Shown: piece by piece, positions 33,052-42,070 of the stretch
Numbering within the stretch: position 1 is the first letter of the stretch
Layout: every line of letters begins with the position of its first letter
Notes under the pieces: model-generated
What the model was told of the DNA's origin: nothing
Databases searched by the model: none
Seen by the model: only the letters and a program-made list of their open reading frames with translations
NCBI RefSeq assembly: GCF_037026685.1
Contig: NZ_JBANET010000005.1
Coordinates: forward strand, 124,001-188,000
Direction of reading: 5' to 3'
DNA: 64,000 nucleotides
From: Orrella sp037026685
Lineage (GTDB): Bacteria; Pseudomonadota; Gammaproteobacteria; Burkholderiales; Burkholderiaceae_B
Position numbers and translations under genes: made by a program

Positions 33052-33186
33052 GCGGCCCGGCGGCCGCGGGGCCGGCCGGGCGGTCAAACCTTTTTACAGC
33101 CGGTGCCGGCGCGGCGGGCTAAGATCGGTCCGATCGTCGCGCCGGGGCGCCCGCGACCGCGGGCCGGCAGCGCCAGGAGCAAGACG

Positions 33187-34197
33187 TTGCGCGCTTTTCT
33201 TTTCCTCCGATCCCGCCTGGCCGCGCTGGCCGCCGCCTGCCTGGCCATCGCCGGCGCGCCCGCCCTGGCCGCCGAACCGGTCTGCGAAGTCGATACGCCG
33301 GTGCGCTTTTCGGGCCTGAACTGGGAATCGAACCTGCTGCTGGTCGAGATCGAGCAGTTCATCCTCGAACACGGCTATGGCTGCCAGACCTCCACCGAGG
33401 CCGGCGAGACACTGGCCATGCTGGCCGCCCTGCAGCGCGGCGATGTCGAGGTCACGCCCGAAGTCTGGCCCGGCCAGATCGAGGTGGCCTGGGAAAAGGC
33501 GCTGGCCTCGGGCCGGATCATCGGCGTGGGCCACGTGTTCGACGCGGGCGAGGGCTGGTACATCCCGCGCTACACGGCCGAACGGCTGCCCGGGCTCAAG
33601 CGCGCCGCCGACCTGCCGCGCTACAAGGACACCTTCGCCGACCCCGAGGACCCCAGCAAGGGCCGCATCTACGGCTGTCCGGCCGGCTGGGCCTGCGACA
33701 CGCTCAACGTCAACCTGCTGCGGGGCCTGAAACTGGAAGACGACTATGCGCTGTTCGCGCCCGGGGCGGGCGCCGCGCAAAAGGCCGCGATCGTCTCGGC
33801 CTACAAGCGCAAGCGCGACATCGTCTTCTACTACTGGACGCCCACCGCGCTGGTGGGCGCGCTGGACCTGGTCAAGCTGGAGCTGCCGCCCTACGACGCC
33901 CAGGCCTACACCTGCCTGACCGATCCCAAGTGCGAAGACCCCGTGCCGACCGCGTTCCGCGTCAACAAGGTCGTCACGGGCCTGAACGCCGAATTCGCCA
34001 GAAAGGCGCCCAGGCTGACCGAGTTCTTTTCCCGGCTGCACATGCCCGAGGCCGTCATCGACGACACGCTGGGCTGGATGGAGCGCGAAGGCGCCGAGGC
34101 CGAAGCGGCCGCGCAATATTTCTTCAAGCGGCACAGCCAGGTCTGGCGCGGCTGGCTGCCGCCCGAGGTCGCCGAGCGGGTGCAGGCGGCGCTGTAG
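33187..34197 (+). CDS. Glycine betaine/choline-type ABC substrate-binding protein (OpuAC/ProX family), orphan
   Basis: A 336-residue periplasmic binding protein. I place the start at TTG 33187 because CAGGAG precedes it and the signal peptide (FLFLRSRLAALAAACLAIAG, cleaved near ALA) begins at once; the open frame to 33103 adds 28 Arg-rich residues with no signal. EVTPEVWPGQIEVAW and IVFYYWTPTALVGAL are ProX-like ligand-cage blocks with the expected tryptophans and tyrosines. No permease or ATPase partner lies nearby. It converges on tctA. Confidence 0.87.
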   Translation: MRAFLFLRSRLAALAAACLAIAGAPALAAEPVCEVDTPVRFSGLNWESNLLLVEIEQFILEHGYGCQTSTEAGETLAMLAALQRGDVEVTPEVWPGQIEVAWEKALASGRIIGVGHVFDAGEGWYIPRYTAERLPGLKRAADLPRYKDTFADPEDPSKGRIYGCPAGWACDTLNVNLLRGLKLEDDYALFAPGAGAAQKAAIVSAYKRKRDIVFYYWTPTALVGALDLVKLELPPYDAQAYTCLTDPKCEDPVPTAFRVNKVVTGLNAEFARKAPRLTEFFSRLHMPEAVIDDTLGWMEREGAEAEAAAQYFFKRHSQVWRGWLPPEVAERVQAAL

Positions 34198-34210
34198 GCC
34201 GTAGGGCCGT

Positions 34211-35710
34211 CTAGCCGCCGGCCATGCGCCGCCGCGCCCAGCGCGCGGCCGGCGGCAGCGCCACGACCAGCGCGGCCAGCACGAACAGGCCCAGCGCGAT
34301 CGGCTTGCCGAAGAACACGTCCAGCCCGCCGTCGGACAGGATCAGCGTGCGGCGCACGTTGTTCTCCAGCATGGGGCCCAGCACCACGCCCAGGATCAGC
34401 GGGATGGCCGAATACTGCAGCTTGAGCATGAAGAAGCCCAGGCCGCCGGCGGCCAGCACCAGCAGCACGTCCAGCATGTTGTAGTTGATGGAGTACACCC
34501 CGAACAGGATCAGGCCGATCACCACGGGGTAGAGCAGGGCGGTGGAGATGAACACCACGCTGGCCAGCAGGGGGATCATCAGCAAGGTGATGAACAGCAG
34601 CATCAGGTTGCCCAGCCAGAAGCTGCCGAACACCGTCCAGACGAATTCGCTGTCGTTGGCGAACAGCAGCGGGCCGGGCTGCAGGCCCAGCATCAGCAGG
34701 CCGCCGAGCATGATGGCGGTGGTGGCCGAGCCGGGTATGCCCAGCGTGAACATCGGCACCATCGAGACGTAGGCCGCGCTGTTGTTGGCCGATTCGGGCG
34801 CGGCCACGCCTTCCAGGGCGCCCTGGCCGAAGGCCTGCGGATCGCGCGAGAGCTTCTTGGCGCCGGCGTAGGCCAGCATGGTGGCGGCGGTGGCGCCCAC
34901 GCCCGGCAGCACGCCCACCAGCAGCCCCATGACCGAGCCCAGCAGCAGCGCGCCCTTGCAGCGCACCATGTGGCCGACCCGCGGCAGCAGGCTGCGCAGC
35001 GAATACGAGGCGGCCACCGGCGCGCCCTGGCTCTTGTGCGAGATGTTGTAGAAGATCTCCGACAGGCCGAACACGCCCACCGCCACGATGGTGAAATCCA
35101 CGCCGTCCATCAGGTCCATCAGGCCGAAGGTGTAGCGCGGCGGGCCGGCGATGGGATCCATGCCGATCATGCCTATCCACACGCCCAGCGCCAGGCTGGC
35201 GAAGCCCTTGAGGACGTTGCGCCCGCCCAGCACGCTGACCAGCGAGAAGGCCAGCACCATGACCGCCGTCATCTCGGCCGGGCCGAAGCGGATCGCCACG
35301 CGCGCGATGGCCAGGGCCAGCAGGGCCATGAACAGCAGCCCCACCAGGCCGCCGAAGAATGAGGCGAACACGCTGATGCCCAGCGCCTCGCCGGCCCGGC
35401 CCTGCTTGGCCAGCGCATAGCCGTCCAGCGCCGTCATCACCGAAGCGGACTCGCCCGGGATGCCCAGCAGGATGGAGGTGACCGCGCCGCCGAACATCGC
35501 GCCGTAATAGATGCCGGCCAGCCCGGCGATGGCCTCGGTGCCGCCAAAGCCGATCGCCACCGGCAGCATGATGGCCACCCCGGCCGCCGGTCCCAGTCCG
35601 GGCAGCACGCCCACCAGCAGCCCGATCAGTACGCCGGCCAGCGTGGCGGCCAGCACCGACCAGGTCAAGGCGTGGCCGATGCCTTGGATCAACAAGCCTA
35701 GCGATTCCAT
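34211..35710 (-). CDS. tctA: Tripartite tricarboxylate transporter, large permease TctA
   Basis: A 499-residue membrane protein with about 12 spans. It shows the duplicated signature of the family, GVLPGLGPAAGVAIMLP near the N-terminus and GVLPGVGATAATMLAY in the middle. With TctB it imports a carboxylate delivered by TctC using the ion gradient. The gene order on the minus strand is CaiB, enoyl-CoA hydratase, tctC, tctB, tctA. Confidence 0.95.
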   Translation of the reverse strand: MESLGLLIQGIGHALTWSVLAATLAGVLIGLLVGVLPGLGPAAGVAIMLPVAIGFGGTEAIAGLAGIYYGAMFGGAVTSILLGIPGESASVMTALDGYALAKQGRAGEALGISVFASFFGGLVGLLFMALLALAIARVAIRFGPAEMTAVMVLAFSLVSVLGGRNVLKGFASLALGVWIGMIGMDPIAGPPRYTFGLMDLMDGVDFTIVAVGVFGLSEIFYNISHKSQGAPVAASYSLRSLLPRVGHMVRCKGALLLGSVMGLLVGVLPGVGATAATMLAYAGAKKLSRDPQAFGQGALEGVAAPESANNSAAYVSMVPMFTLGIPGSATTAIMLGGLLMLGLQPGPLLFANDSEFVWTVFGSFWLGNLMLLFITLLMIPLLASVVFISTALLYPVVIGLILFGVYSINYNMLDVLLVLAAGGLGFFMLKLQYSAIPLILGVVLGPMLENNVRRTLILSDGGLDVFFGKPIALGLFVLAALVVALPPAARWARRRMAGG

Positions 35711-35765
35711 GGTTATTCCTTGTGTTTGCCGTCCGGCCCGAACAGGAGGGACAAAGCGCCGGCCG

Positions 35766-36233
35766 CTAGAAGCCCAGCAGGCCCCGCGGCAGCGGCACGT
35801 CCAGGTACACGCCGAAGGTCAGGCAGGCCAGCAAGGGAAACAGCACGGCCGTGGCCAGCACCTTCACGGCAAAGCGCCTGTCCCAGCGGGGCCGGATCAG
35901 CGCGGCCAGGGCCGGCACCAGGGCCGCGGTGCTCAGCAGCATGCCCAGCGGCTCGCTGACCAGGACAAAAACGGCCAGCAGCGCCACGATGCCCAGCGGC
36001 TTGGCCAGTTCGCGCAGCGCCAGGGTCTCGGCCAGCTTCTCCTGGCCGGCCAGGCTGCGTACGAAGTTGGCCACGCTCAGGCCGGCCAGCAGCGCGCCGA
36101 TCCAGAAAGGGAAGAAGCCTGGGCCGGGATTGCCGCCGTCGATGTAGCCGTAGGACGGCGCCGACAGCGCGATGTACAGGCCCAGCAGGAAAAGAAACGC
36201 CGCGAAGGCGCGGTCCACCAGTTCTATCTTCAT
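35766..36233 (-). CDS. tctB: Tripartite tricarboxylate transporter, small permease TctB
   Basis: A 155-residue protein with four hydrophobic segments, the TctB pattern (YIDGGNPGPGFFPFWIGALLAGL). It is the small membrane subunit of the TctABC importer. It lies between tctC and tctA on the same strand, with gaps of 69 and 55 bp. Confidence 0.9.
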   Translation of the reverse strand: MKIELVDRAFAAFLFLLGLYIALSAPSYGYIDGGNPGPGFFPFWIGALLAGLSVANFVRSLAGQEKLAETLALRELAKPLGIVALLAVFVLVSEPLGMLLSTAALVPALAALIRPRWDRRFAVKVLATAVLFPLLACLTFGVYLDVPLPRGLLGF

Positions 36234-36302
36234 GCTCGAGGACTCCGCCGCGCCTGCCCGGCCCGCGCGCCATGAACGGACGCGCTAGCCGGACAGGCGT
36301 CC

Positions 36303-37259
36303 TTACTTGATGATTTCCAGTTCCTTGAGCAACGCGGTATAGCGCGCCTGGGTCTGGCGCATCGAGGCGGCCGCGGTCTTGGCGTCCTCGAAGCGCGGCT
36401 CGTCCTTGTAGCGGTCCAGGTAGCGCGCCTTCCATTGCGGGCTGTGCGCCACCTTGCGCAGCACGTCCTCCCAGTAGGCGACCACCTCGGGCTCGACGCC
36501 GGCGGGCATGACCACGCTGCGCAGCATGGTGTGCTCGATGTCGTAGCCTTGTTCCTTGAAGGTAGGCACCTCGGGCATCGAACCCAGCCGCTGGCCGGCG
36601 CTAACGGCGATGGGGCGCATGGTGCCGGCCTCGATGTGCGTCAGCACTTCGCTGGGGTTGCTGAACAGGAAGTCGATGTGCTTGCCCAGCACGCCGGTGA
36701 CGATCTCGCCCTCGCCCTCGAAGGGCACCACGTCCACGCGCACCTGCAACTGTTTGCTGAGCATGTCCGAAAGCAGGCGCGCGTCCGAGACCACGCCCAC
36801 CGAGCCGGTGGTCAGGCGCTTGGCGGCGGCGAAGTCCTGCAGGGTGCGCAAGGGCGAGTCGGCCTTGACCGCCAGCACGTAGGGCGCCATGGAGATGGCC
36901 GCGATGGGCGTGAAGTCGTCCTGGCTGAAGGGGGCGCGGGTGATCAGCGGCGTGGTGAAGAAGCTGACGCTGACCGTGGCCATCGTGTAGGGATCGCCCT
37001 TGCGCCGCGAGGCCTCGCGATAGCCGCGCGCGCTGCTGGCGCCGGGCAGGTTCTCGTAGGTAAAGCGCACCGGCGCCAGGCCCAGCTCCTCGATCACCGC
37101 GCCGATGGTACGCGCCAGGATGTCGCTGCCCCCGCCCGCGCCGAACGGGATGATCATGCGCATGTCTTTCTCGGGATAGTCGGCCTGCGCGCCGGCCGAC
37201 ATCCCCAGCGCGGCCAGGCCCAGCAGGGCCCTGGCGCACAGGCTGTGCACGGTTTTCAT
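36303..37259 (-). CDS. tctC: TctC/Bug-family periplasmic receptor (with TctAB)
   Basis: A 318-residue periplasmic solute receptor. AAGGAG precedes the ATG, a signal peptide ends near AQA, and the Bug fold follows (YPEKDMRMIIPFGAGGGSDILAR; LPGASSARGY). The two beta strand-loop regions that bind ligand carboxylates are present but diverge from the commonest PGG/GAGG form. It is the only one of the three Bug receptors in this window linked to TctA and TctB. Confidence 0.9.
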   Translation of the reverse strand: MKTVHSLCARALLGLAALGMSAGAQADYPEKDMRMIIPFGAGGGSDILARTIGAVIEELGLAPVRFTYENLPGASSARGYREASRRKGDPYTMATVSVSFFTTPLITRAPFSQDDFTPIAAISMAPYVLAVKADSPLRTLQDFAAAKRLTTGSVGVVSDARLLSDMLSKQLQVRVDVVPFEGEGEIVTGVLGKHIDFLFSNPSEVLTHIEAGTMRPIAVSAGQRLGSMPEVPTFKEQGYDIEHTMLRSVVMPAGVEPEVVAYWEDVLRKVAHSPQWKARYLDRYKDEPRFEDAKTAAASMRQTQARYTALLKELEIIK

Positions 37260-37328
37260 CGTCTTTCTCCTTTGGCGTGCCGGCGGCTCTTGCGGCCCCG
37301 GCTGTTATTGCAAGCGGATCCGCCGCCG

Positions 37329-38105
37329 CTATGCGCCCACGAACACAGGCGGGCGTTTGGCCTGAAACGCGGCCTGTCCTTCCTTGTAGTCGTCGCTGGC
37401 AAAGCACCGTTCCAGCGCCTGCTGGCAGGCCTGCTCGCCGTGGGTGCCAGGCGCCACGGCTTCGTCGATCGCCATCTTGCTGGCCGCCTGGCTCAGCGGC
37501 GCCAGCGCGGCCATGCGCGCCACGCGCTCGAGGGCCGCTTCGACGCCGTCCGCCGCGTTGACCAGGCCGATGGACAGGGCCTGCCGGGCGTCGTAGCGGC
37601 GGGCGGTGAACATCAGCTCCTTGGCCACCGCCGGGCCGGCCAGCGCCGACAGGCGGCGCAGCCACGAGGGGTAATAGGCCACGCCCAGCTTGGCAGCCGG
37701 GATGGCAAAGCTGGCATCCTCGGTGGCAAAGCGCAGGTCGCAGTGCAAGGCCAATCCCATGCCCCCGCCCATGCACAGCCCCTCGATGAGGGCCACGGTG
37801 GGCTTGGCGACGCGCGCCAGGGCGTCCACGGCCTGGACCACGGTGCCGTTCCAGAGTGCGATACCTTCGGGCGTGCTGCGCCGCTCGCCGAACTGCGAGA
37901 TGTCGGAGCCCGAGCAGAACGCCTTGCCGCCGGTGCCGCGCAAGAGCAGCACGCGCACGGCCGGGTCGTCCTGCGCCTGCGCCGCCAGCGCCGGCAGGCG
38001 CTGCCACATCTGGAACGTCATGGCGTTATGGCGGGCGGGGTGGTCGATGCGCAGCGTCGCCACACCGTCCTGCACGCCGTAATGCAGGGTCGGCTCAGAT
38101 GACAT
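37329..38105 (-). CDS. Enoyl-CoA hydratase/isomerase family protein
   Basis: A 258-residue crotonase-fold enzyme. The oxyanion-hole regions are GKAFCSGSDISQFG and IEGLCMGGGMGLALHCDLRFA. The usual catalytic Glu pair is not obvious in the short read, so isomerase, hydratase or thioesterase chemistry are all possible. It overlaps the CoA-transferase gene by 11 bp. The pair suggests that an acid is activated to its CoA ester and then processed by this enzyme. Confidence 0.9.
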   Translation of the reverse strand: MSSEPTLHYGVQDGVATLRIDHPARHNAMTFQMWQRLPALAAQAQDDPAVRVLLLRGTGGKAFCSGSDISQFGERRSTPEGIALWNGTVVQAVDALARVAKPTVALIEGLCMGGGMGLALHCDLRFATEDASFAIPAAKLGVAYYPSWLRRLSALAGPAVAKELMFTARRYDARQALSIGLVNAADGVEAALERVARMAALAPLSQAASKMAIDEAVAPGTHGEQACQQALERCFASDDYKEGQAAFQAKRPPVFVGA

Positions 38106-39285
38106 GTTCGCTCCTCAGTTGCTGCAGCTCGGACTCGTCCAGCCCCAGGCCGGCCAGGATCTCGTCGTTGTGCTCGCCCGGCATGGGTGCGACATTGCGC
38201 ACGCACGGGCTGTAGCGGCTGCTGTGGATGGGCTGTCCCACTAGCTGGATGTCGCCCAGCTGCGGATGGCGCACCGGCCAGGCGATGCCCAGGTGGCGGA
38301 CCTGCGGGTCGGCAAAGGCCTGGTCCACGGTGTTGACCGCGCCGCAGGCCAGGCCGGCGGCATTGAGTTTTTCGATCCAGTATTCGCGCGGCTCGGTCTG
38401 CAGGATGGCGTTGATCTCGGCGTTCAGCGCCGCGCGGTTCTGCGAGCGGTCGCGATTGGTGCGGTAGCGCGGGTCGGTCAGCCACTGCGGCCGTTCCAGC
38501 GCCTTGCACAGCCGCTCCCACATCAGCTGGCCGGGCACCTGCAGGGTCATGGGGCCGTTGGCGGTGGTGAACAGCCCCGTGGGGATGATGGTGGGATGAT
38601 CGTTGCCGGCCTGCACCGGCACCTCGCCGGCCACCAGCCAGCGCGCCGCCTGCAGGTCCAGGATGGCCAGCTGGGCTTCCAGCAGCGAGGTGTGCACCCA
38701 TTGCCCCTGCCCGGTCGCTTCGCGATCGAGCAGCGCGATCAGGATGCCGATGGCGCAGTACAGGCCGGCGCTGGTGTCGGCCACCGCGATGCCCGCCCGC
38801 ACCGGACCGGAACCGGGCAGGCCGGTGACGGACATCATGCCGCCCATGCCCTGCACGATCTGGTCGTAGCCCGGGCGCCTGGCGTAGGGGCCGTCCTGGC
38901 CGAAGCCCGAAATGCTCGCATACACCAGGCGCGGATTGATGGCCTTGAGCGTGTCGTAGTCGATGCCAAGCCGGTGCTTGACGTCGGGCCGGTAGTTCTC
39001 GATGACCACGTCGGCCTGGCGCACCAGCCGGTGCATGACCGTGCGGCCGGCCTCGCTTTTCAGGTTCAGCGTCAGGCTTTTCTTGTTGCGCTGCAGGTTC
39101 TGGTAATCGGGCCCCAGGCGCACGCCGCCCATCTCGGTTTCGGTGGCGGCATTGACCGGCTCCTCGATCTTGATGACCTCGGCGCCCCAGTCGGCCAGTT
39201 GGCGCACGGCGGTGGGGCCGGCGCGCACGCGGGTCAGGTCGATCACGCGAAAGCGGGCCAGGGGCAAGGGGGCGGATGCTGCCAT
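38095..39285 (-). CDS. CaiB/BaiF family (class III) CoA transferase
   Basis: A 396-residue CoA transferase. Family blocks include FRVIDLTRVRAGPTAVRQLADWGAEVIKIE, here split for reading as VRAGPTAVRQLADWG and AEVIKIE, plus RNKKSLTLNLK and ISGFGQDGPYARRPGYD. The nucleophilic aspartate is expected in the QGMGGMMSVTG-flanking region. It moves CoA between an acyl-CoA donor and a carboxylate. GGAGGAG precedes the ATG. It is first in the minus-strand operon that includes TctCBA. Confidence 0.92.
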   Translation of the reverse strand: MAASAPLPLARFRVIDLTRVRAGPTAVRQLADWGAEVIKIEEPVNAATETEMGGVRLGPDYQNLQRNKKSLTLNLKSEAGRTVMHRLVRQADVVIENYRPDVKHRLGIDYDTLKAINPRLVYASISGFGQDGPYARRPGYDQIVQGMGGMMSVTGLPGSGPVRAGIAVADTSAGLYCAIGILIALLDREATGQGQWVHTSLLEAQLAILDLQAARWLVAGEVPVQAGNDHPTIIPTGLFTTANGPMTLQVPGQLMWERLCKALERPQWLTDPRYRTNRDRSQNRAALNAEINAILQTEPREYWIEKLNAAGLACGAVNTVDQAFADPQVRHLGIAWPVRHPQLGDIQLVGQPIHSSRYSPCVRNVAPMPGEHNDEILAGLGLDESELQQLRSEHVI

Positions 39286-39331
39286 GTGTCTCCTCCGGTT
39301 GGCGCCGTCCTGGCGGCGCGTTGTTCAAAGG

Positions 39332-39360
39332 ATAGTAGGCAGACTCCTATAAACTGTCAA
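39332..39360 (-). promoter_or_regulatory. Sigma-70 promoter of the CoA transferase-tctCBA operon
   Basis: On the minus strand a perfect TTGACA (39360-39355) is followed by a 17-bp spacer and TACTAT (39337-39332). It lies about 47 bp before the CaiB ATG. Confidence 0.65.
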
Positions 39361-39412
39361 CAATTCAATCAGAATAGAATGTAGATTCAGAGTGATCGTT
39401 TTCTAAACTGTC
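39350..39412. repeat. Direct repeats TAAACTGTC in the divergent promoter region
   Basis: TAAACTGTC occurs at 39350-39358 and 39404-39412. The first copy overlaps the -35 of the CaiB promoter, the second lies just ahead of a possible TACAAT -10 (39432-39437) for the GntR gene. They are good candidates for half-sites of the GntR protein at 39476, which would then control both directions. Confidence 0.4.
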
Positions 39413-39475
39413 GCGGGCCGTGTACGCTGTTTACAATGCCGCGCCGACGGCCATCGCCGCCCAGGAGCCCCATAC

Positions 39476-40159
39476 ATGAACGACGCCAGCGAAAAAAAGG
39501 CGCCGCTGCTCGCGGCCAGCGCCGCCGAGGAAATCAAGCGGATGATCTATGCCGGGGAAATCGCGCCGGGCTCGCGCCTGAACGAGGCCGCCCTGGCCCA
39601 GCGCATGGGGGTCAGCCGCGGCCCCATCCGCGAGGCGATCCGCATCCTGGCCGGCAGCGGCCTGGTCACCGCGGTTGCGCACAGGGGCATGTTCGTGCGG
39701 CAGATGTCCATGCGCGACATGCTGGAGAGCTATGACCTGCGGGCGCTGATCTTCGGCTTTGCGGCCCGGCGCGCGGCCGAGTTCCTCTCGCCCGAGCGCG
39801 AGCAGGCGCTCGAGGACGCGATGGACCGGATGCGGCAGGCCGCGGCGGCCGGTGACGGGGCCGCCTACTACGAGCTGAACCTGCGCTTTCACGAAATGAT
39901 CCTGGCCTTCTCCAACAACCGCCACGCGGCGCGGGCCTACAACGAGTACGTGGCCGACCTGCACCTGTTTCGCCGCAAGTTCTTCGACTACAACGGCAAG
40001 ATGCAGCGCTCCAACGCCGAGCACCGCGGGATCGTCGATGCGATCAAGGCCGGCAACGTGGCCCTGGCGGGCGAACTGGCCGAACAGCACGTGCTGGCCG
40101 GCAAGCAGCGCCTGCTGACCGACCTGGCCGAGGACGAGCCGCTGCCCGCGCGCGGCTGA
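39476..40159 (+). CDS. GntR family regulator (FCD subfamily)
   Basis: A 227-residue regulator. The wHTH reads LNEAALAQRMGVSRGPIREA then IRILAGSGLV. The FCD domain has its His ligands in LRFHEMILAFS, EHRGIVDAI and EQHVLAGK. It is divergent from the CoA transferase operon, the arrangement usual for a local repressor whose effector is the transported acid or its CoA ester. Confidence 0.92.
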   Translation: MNDASEKKAPLLAASAAEEIKRMIYAGEIAPGSRLNEAALAQRMGVSRGPIREAIRILAGSGLVTAVAHRGMFVRQMSMRDMLESYDLRALIFGFAARRAAEFLSPEREQALEDAMDRMRQAAAAGDGAAYYELNLRFHEMILAFSNNRHAARAYNEYVADLHLFRRKFFDYNGKMQRSNAEHRGIVDAIKAGNVALAGELAEQHVLAGKQRLLTDLAEDEPLPARG

Positions 40160-40176
40160 CGGCAAGGCGCGTGCCT

Positions 40177-40213
40177 GGCCGCCGCCCGGCGAAGGCGGGT
40201 CCGGCTGGCGGCC
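40177..40213. terminator. Hairpin between convergent GntR and TVP38 genes
   Basis: GGCCGCC (40177-40183) pairs with GGCGGCC (40207-40213), and an inner GCCCG/CGGGT stem sits in the loop. It fills the 56-bp convergent gap and is G/C-rich without a T-run. The right arm extends into the gene end at 40216. Confidence 0.35.
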
Positions 40214-40215
40214 GC

Positions 40216-40983
40216 TCAATCGCCGATGCCCCCGCCTGCGCGGCGCCGGCGCACCAGGAAGAACACCAGCACCAGCGCCAGCACGCCCAGCGCCAGCCAA
40301 CGCAGCGACAGCGTGTCCGACTCGCGGGCCGCCTGGGCCATCTGGTCGGCGAACACGACCTTGACGACGATGCCCGGCGCCATGCCCAGCAAGGTGCCCA
40401 GCAGGTAGTCGCGCAGCTTGATGTGCGAGGCGCCGGCCACCAGGTTGATGACCAGGAAGGGCGCCACCGGCACCAGCCGCACCGCCATCACCGCGCGCAC
40501 GCCGCGCCGGGCCACGTGCTGGCTGAACGCGTCGATCCGGCGGCCGGCGTACTGGCGCAGGCGCTGCGGCCCCAGGGCCGCGCCCGCGCCGAAGTTGGCC
40601 CAGGCCGCCAGCAGGGTGCCGGCCAGCGCCAGCGGCAGGCCGGGCCAGATGCCCAGCACCAGGCCGGTGGCGGCGATGGTCAGCGAGATCGGCAGCAGCA
40701 CGAAGCTGCCCAGCACGTAGATGGCCAGCACCACCAGCGGCGTCATCGGCAGGCTTTGCAGGTGCTGCGCGATGCGGGTGAACTCCTCGATGTCCATGTA
40801 CTGGCGCAGCGGCGTGGCCAGCCACACGAAGGCGACCAGCGCGATGGCCAGCGCCAAGGTGGCCAGCGGCGCGAAGCGCCGGTACAGGCCCGCCAGGCGC
40901 GCGCTCAGCCGGCGGGGGCGGCCCCGCCCTGGCGCAAGCCGCTTGCGCAAATTTTTCTCAAGCAAATCATCAGCCTTTTTCAC
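40216..40983 (-). CDS. TVP38/TMEM64 (DedA-like, SNARE-associated) membrane protein
   Basis: About 255 residues with a basic N-terminus and five to six hydrophobic segments. The family core is GTLLAAWANFGAGAALG then RAVMAVRLVPVAPFLVINLVAGAS, the re-entrant region with its conserved arginine. Members are implicated in lipid scrambling or small-ion handling. The start is uncertain: GTG at 40983 is chosen to avoid overlapping the divergent gene at 41033, though the frame is open to 41055. No clear ribosome site is seen. Confidence 0.82.
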   Translation of the reverse strand: MKKADDLLEKNLRKRLAPGRGRPRRLSARLAGLYRRFAPLATLALAIALVAFVWLATPLRQYMDIEEFTRIAQHLQSLPMTPLVVLAIYVLGSFVLLPISLTIAATGLVLGIWPGLPLALAGTLLAAWANFGAGAALGPQRLRQYAGRRIDAFSQHVARRGVRAVMAVRLVPVAPFLVINLVAGASHIKLRDYLLGTLLGMAPGIVVKVVFADQMAQAARESDTLSLRWLALGVLALVLVFFLVRRRRAGGGIGD

Positions 40984-41032
40984 GCTATTTTTTCTATAAA
41001 GACAGGTTCTTCCAACCTGCCGCGAGCCCATC

Positions 41033-42064
41033 ATGTCCCTGTTGCTTCCCACCACCCTCGTGGGGTCCTACGCCCAGCCCGACTGGCTCATCGACCGCAA
41101 GCGCCTGGGCGAGCGCTTCCCGCCGCGCGTGCGCGCCAGCGAGCTGTGGCGCATCCCCGAGCCCTGGCTGCAGCAGGCGCAGGACGATGCCACCCGCCTG
41201 GCCATCCGCGAACAGGAAGAAGCCGGGCTGGACATCGTGACCGACGGCGAGATCCGCCGCGAGAGCTATTCCAACCGCTTCGCCACCGCCCTGGACGGGG
41301 TGGACCTGGACAACCCCGGCACCGCGCTGGACCGCAGCGGCCACCCCAACCCGGTGCCGCGCGTGGTCGGCAGGATCCGCCGCAGGCATGCCGTGCAGGT
41401 GCGCGACGTGCAGTTCCTGCGCCAGCATACCGACCGCATGATCAAGATTACCGTGCCCGGCCCCTTCACCATGGCCCAGCAGGCGCAGAACGACCACTAC
41501 GCCAGCGACGAGGAAATGGCCATGGACTACGCCGTGGCGGTCAACGAGGAGATCCGCGACCTGTTCGCCGCCGGCGCCGACGTCGTGCAGATCGACGAGC
41601 CCTACATGCAGGCCCGTCCCGAGCAGGCCCGCCAGTACGGCATCGGCGTGCTCAACCGGGCCTTGCAGGGTATCACCGGCACCACGGCGGTGCACATCTG
41701 CTTCGGCTATGCCGCGGTCATCCATGCCCGGCCCTCGGGCTATTCCTTCCTGCCCGAGCTGTGCGAATGCTCGGCGCACCAGATCTCCATCGAGACCGCG
41801 CAATCGAACCTGGACTGCTCGGTGCTTGAGAAACTGCCCAACAAGCACATCATGCTGGGCGTGCTGGACCTGTCCACCCACGAGATCGAAAGCCCCGAGA
41901 CCGTGGCCGCGCGCATCCGCCGCGCGCTGCCGCACGTGGCGGCCGAGCGGCTGGTCATCGCGCCCGACTGCGGCCTGAAATACCTGCCGCGCGAGGTCGC
42001 CTTCGGCAAGATGCGCGCCATGGTCCAGGGCGCGGCCCTGGTGCGCCGCGAACTGCAAGGCTGA
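41033..42064 (+). CDS. MetE C-terminal-domain protein (cobalamin-independent methionine synthase family)
   Basis: A 343-residue zinc methyltransferase-fold protein that corresponds only to the catalytic C-terminal half of MetE. Zinc ligands are visible: His and Cys in VHICFGY, Glu in ISIETAQSN and Cys in APDCGLKYLP. IDEP is also present. Such short forms can be core methionine synthases, but relatives also transfer alkyl groups to other thiols (for example epoxyalkane:coenzyme M transferase). It is 6 bp ahead of a Bug receptor, which suggests a catabolic or uptake-linked role. Confidence 0.82.
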   Translation: MSLLLPTTLVGSYAQPDWLIDRKRLGERFPPRVRASELWRIPEPWLQQAQDDATRLAIREQEEAGLDIVTDGEIRRESYSNRFATALDGVDLDNPGTALDRSGHPNPVPRVVGRIRRRHAVQVRDVQFLRQHTDRMIKITVPGPFTMAQQAQNDHYASDEEMAMDYAVAVNEEIRDLFAAGADVVQIDEPYMQARPEQARQYGIGVLNRALQGITGTTAVHICFGYAAVIHARPSGYSFLPELCECSAHQISIETAQSNLDCSVLEKLPNKHIMLGVLDLSTHEIESPETVAARIRRALPHVAAERLVIAPDCGLKYLPREVAFGKMRAMVQGAALVRRELQG

Positions 42065-42070
42065 GCCGGC

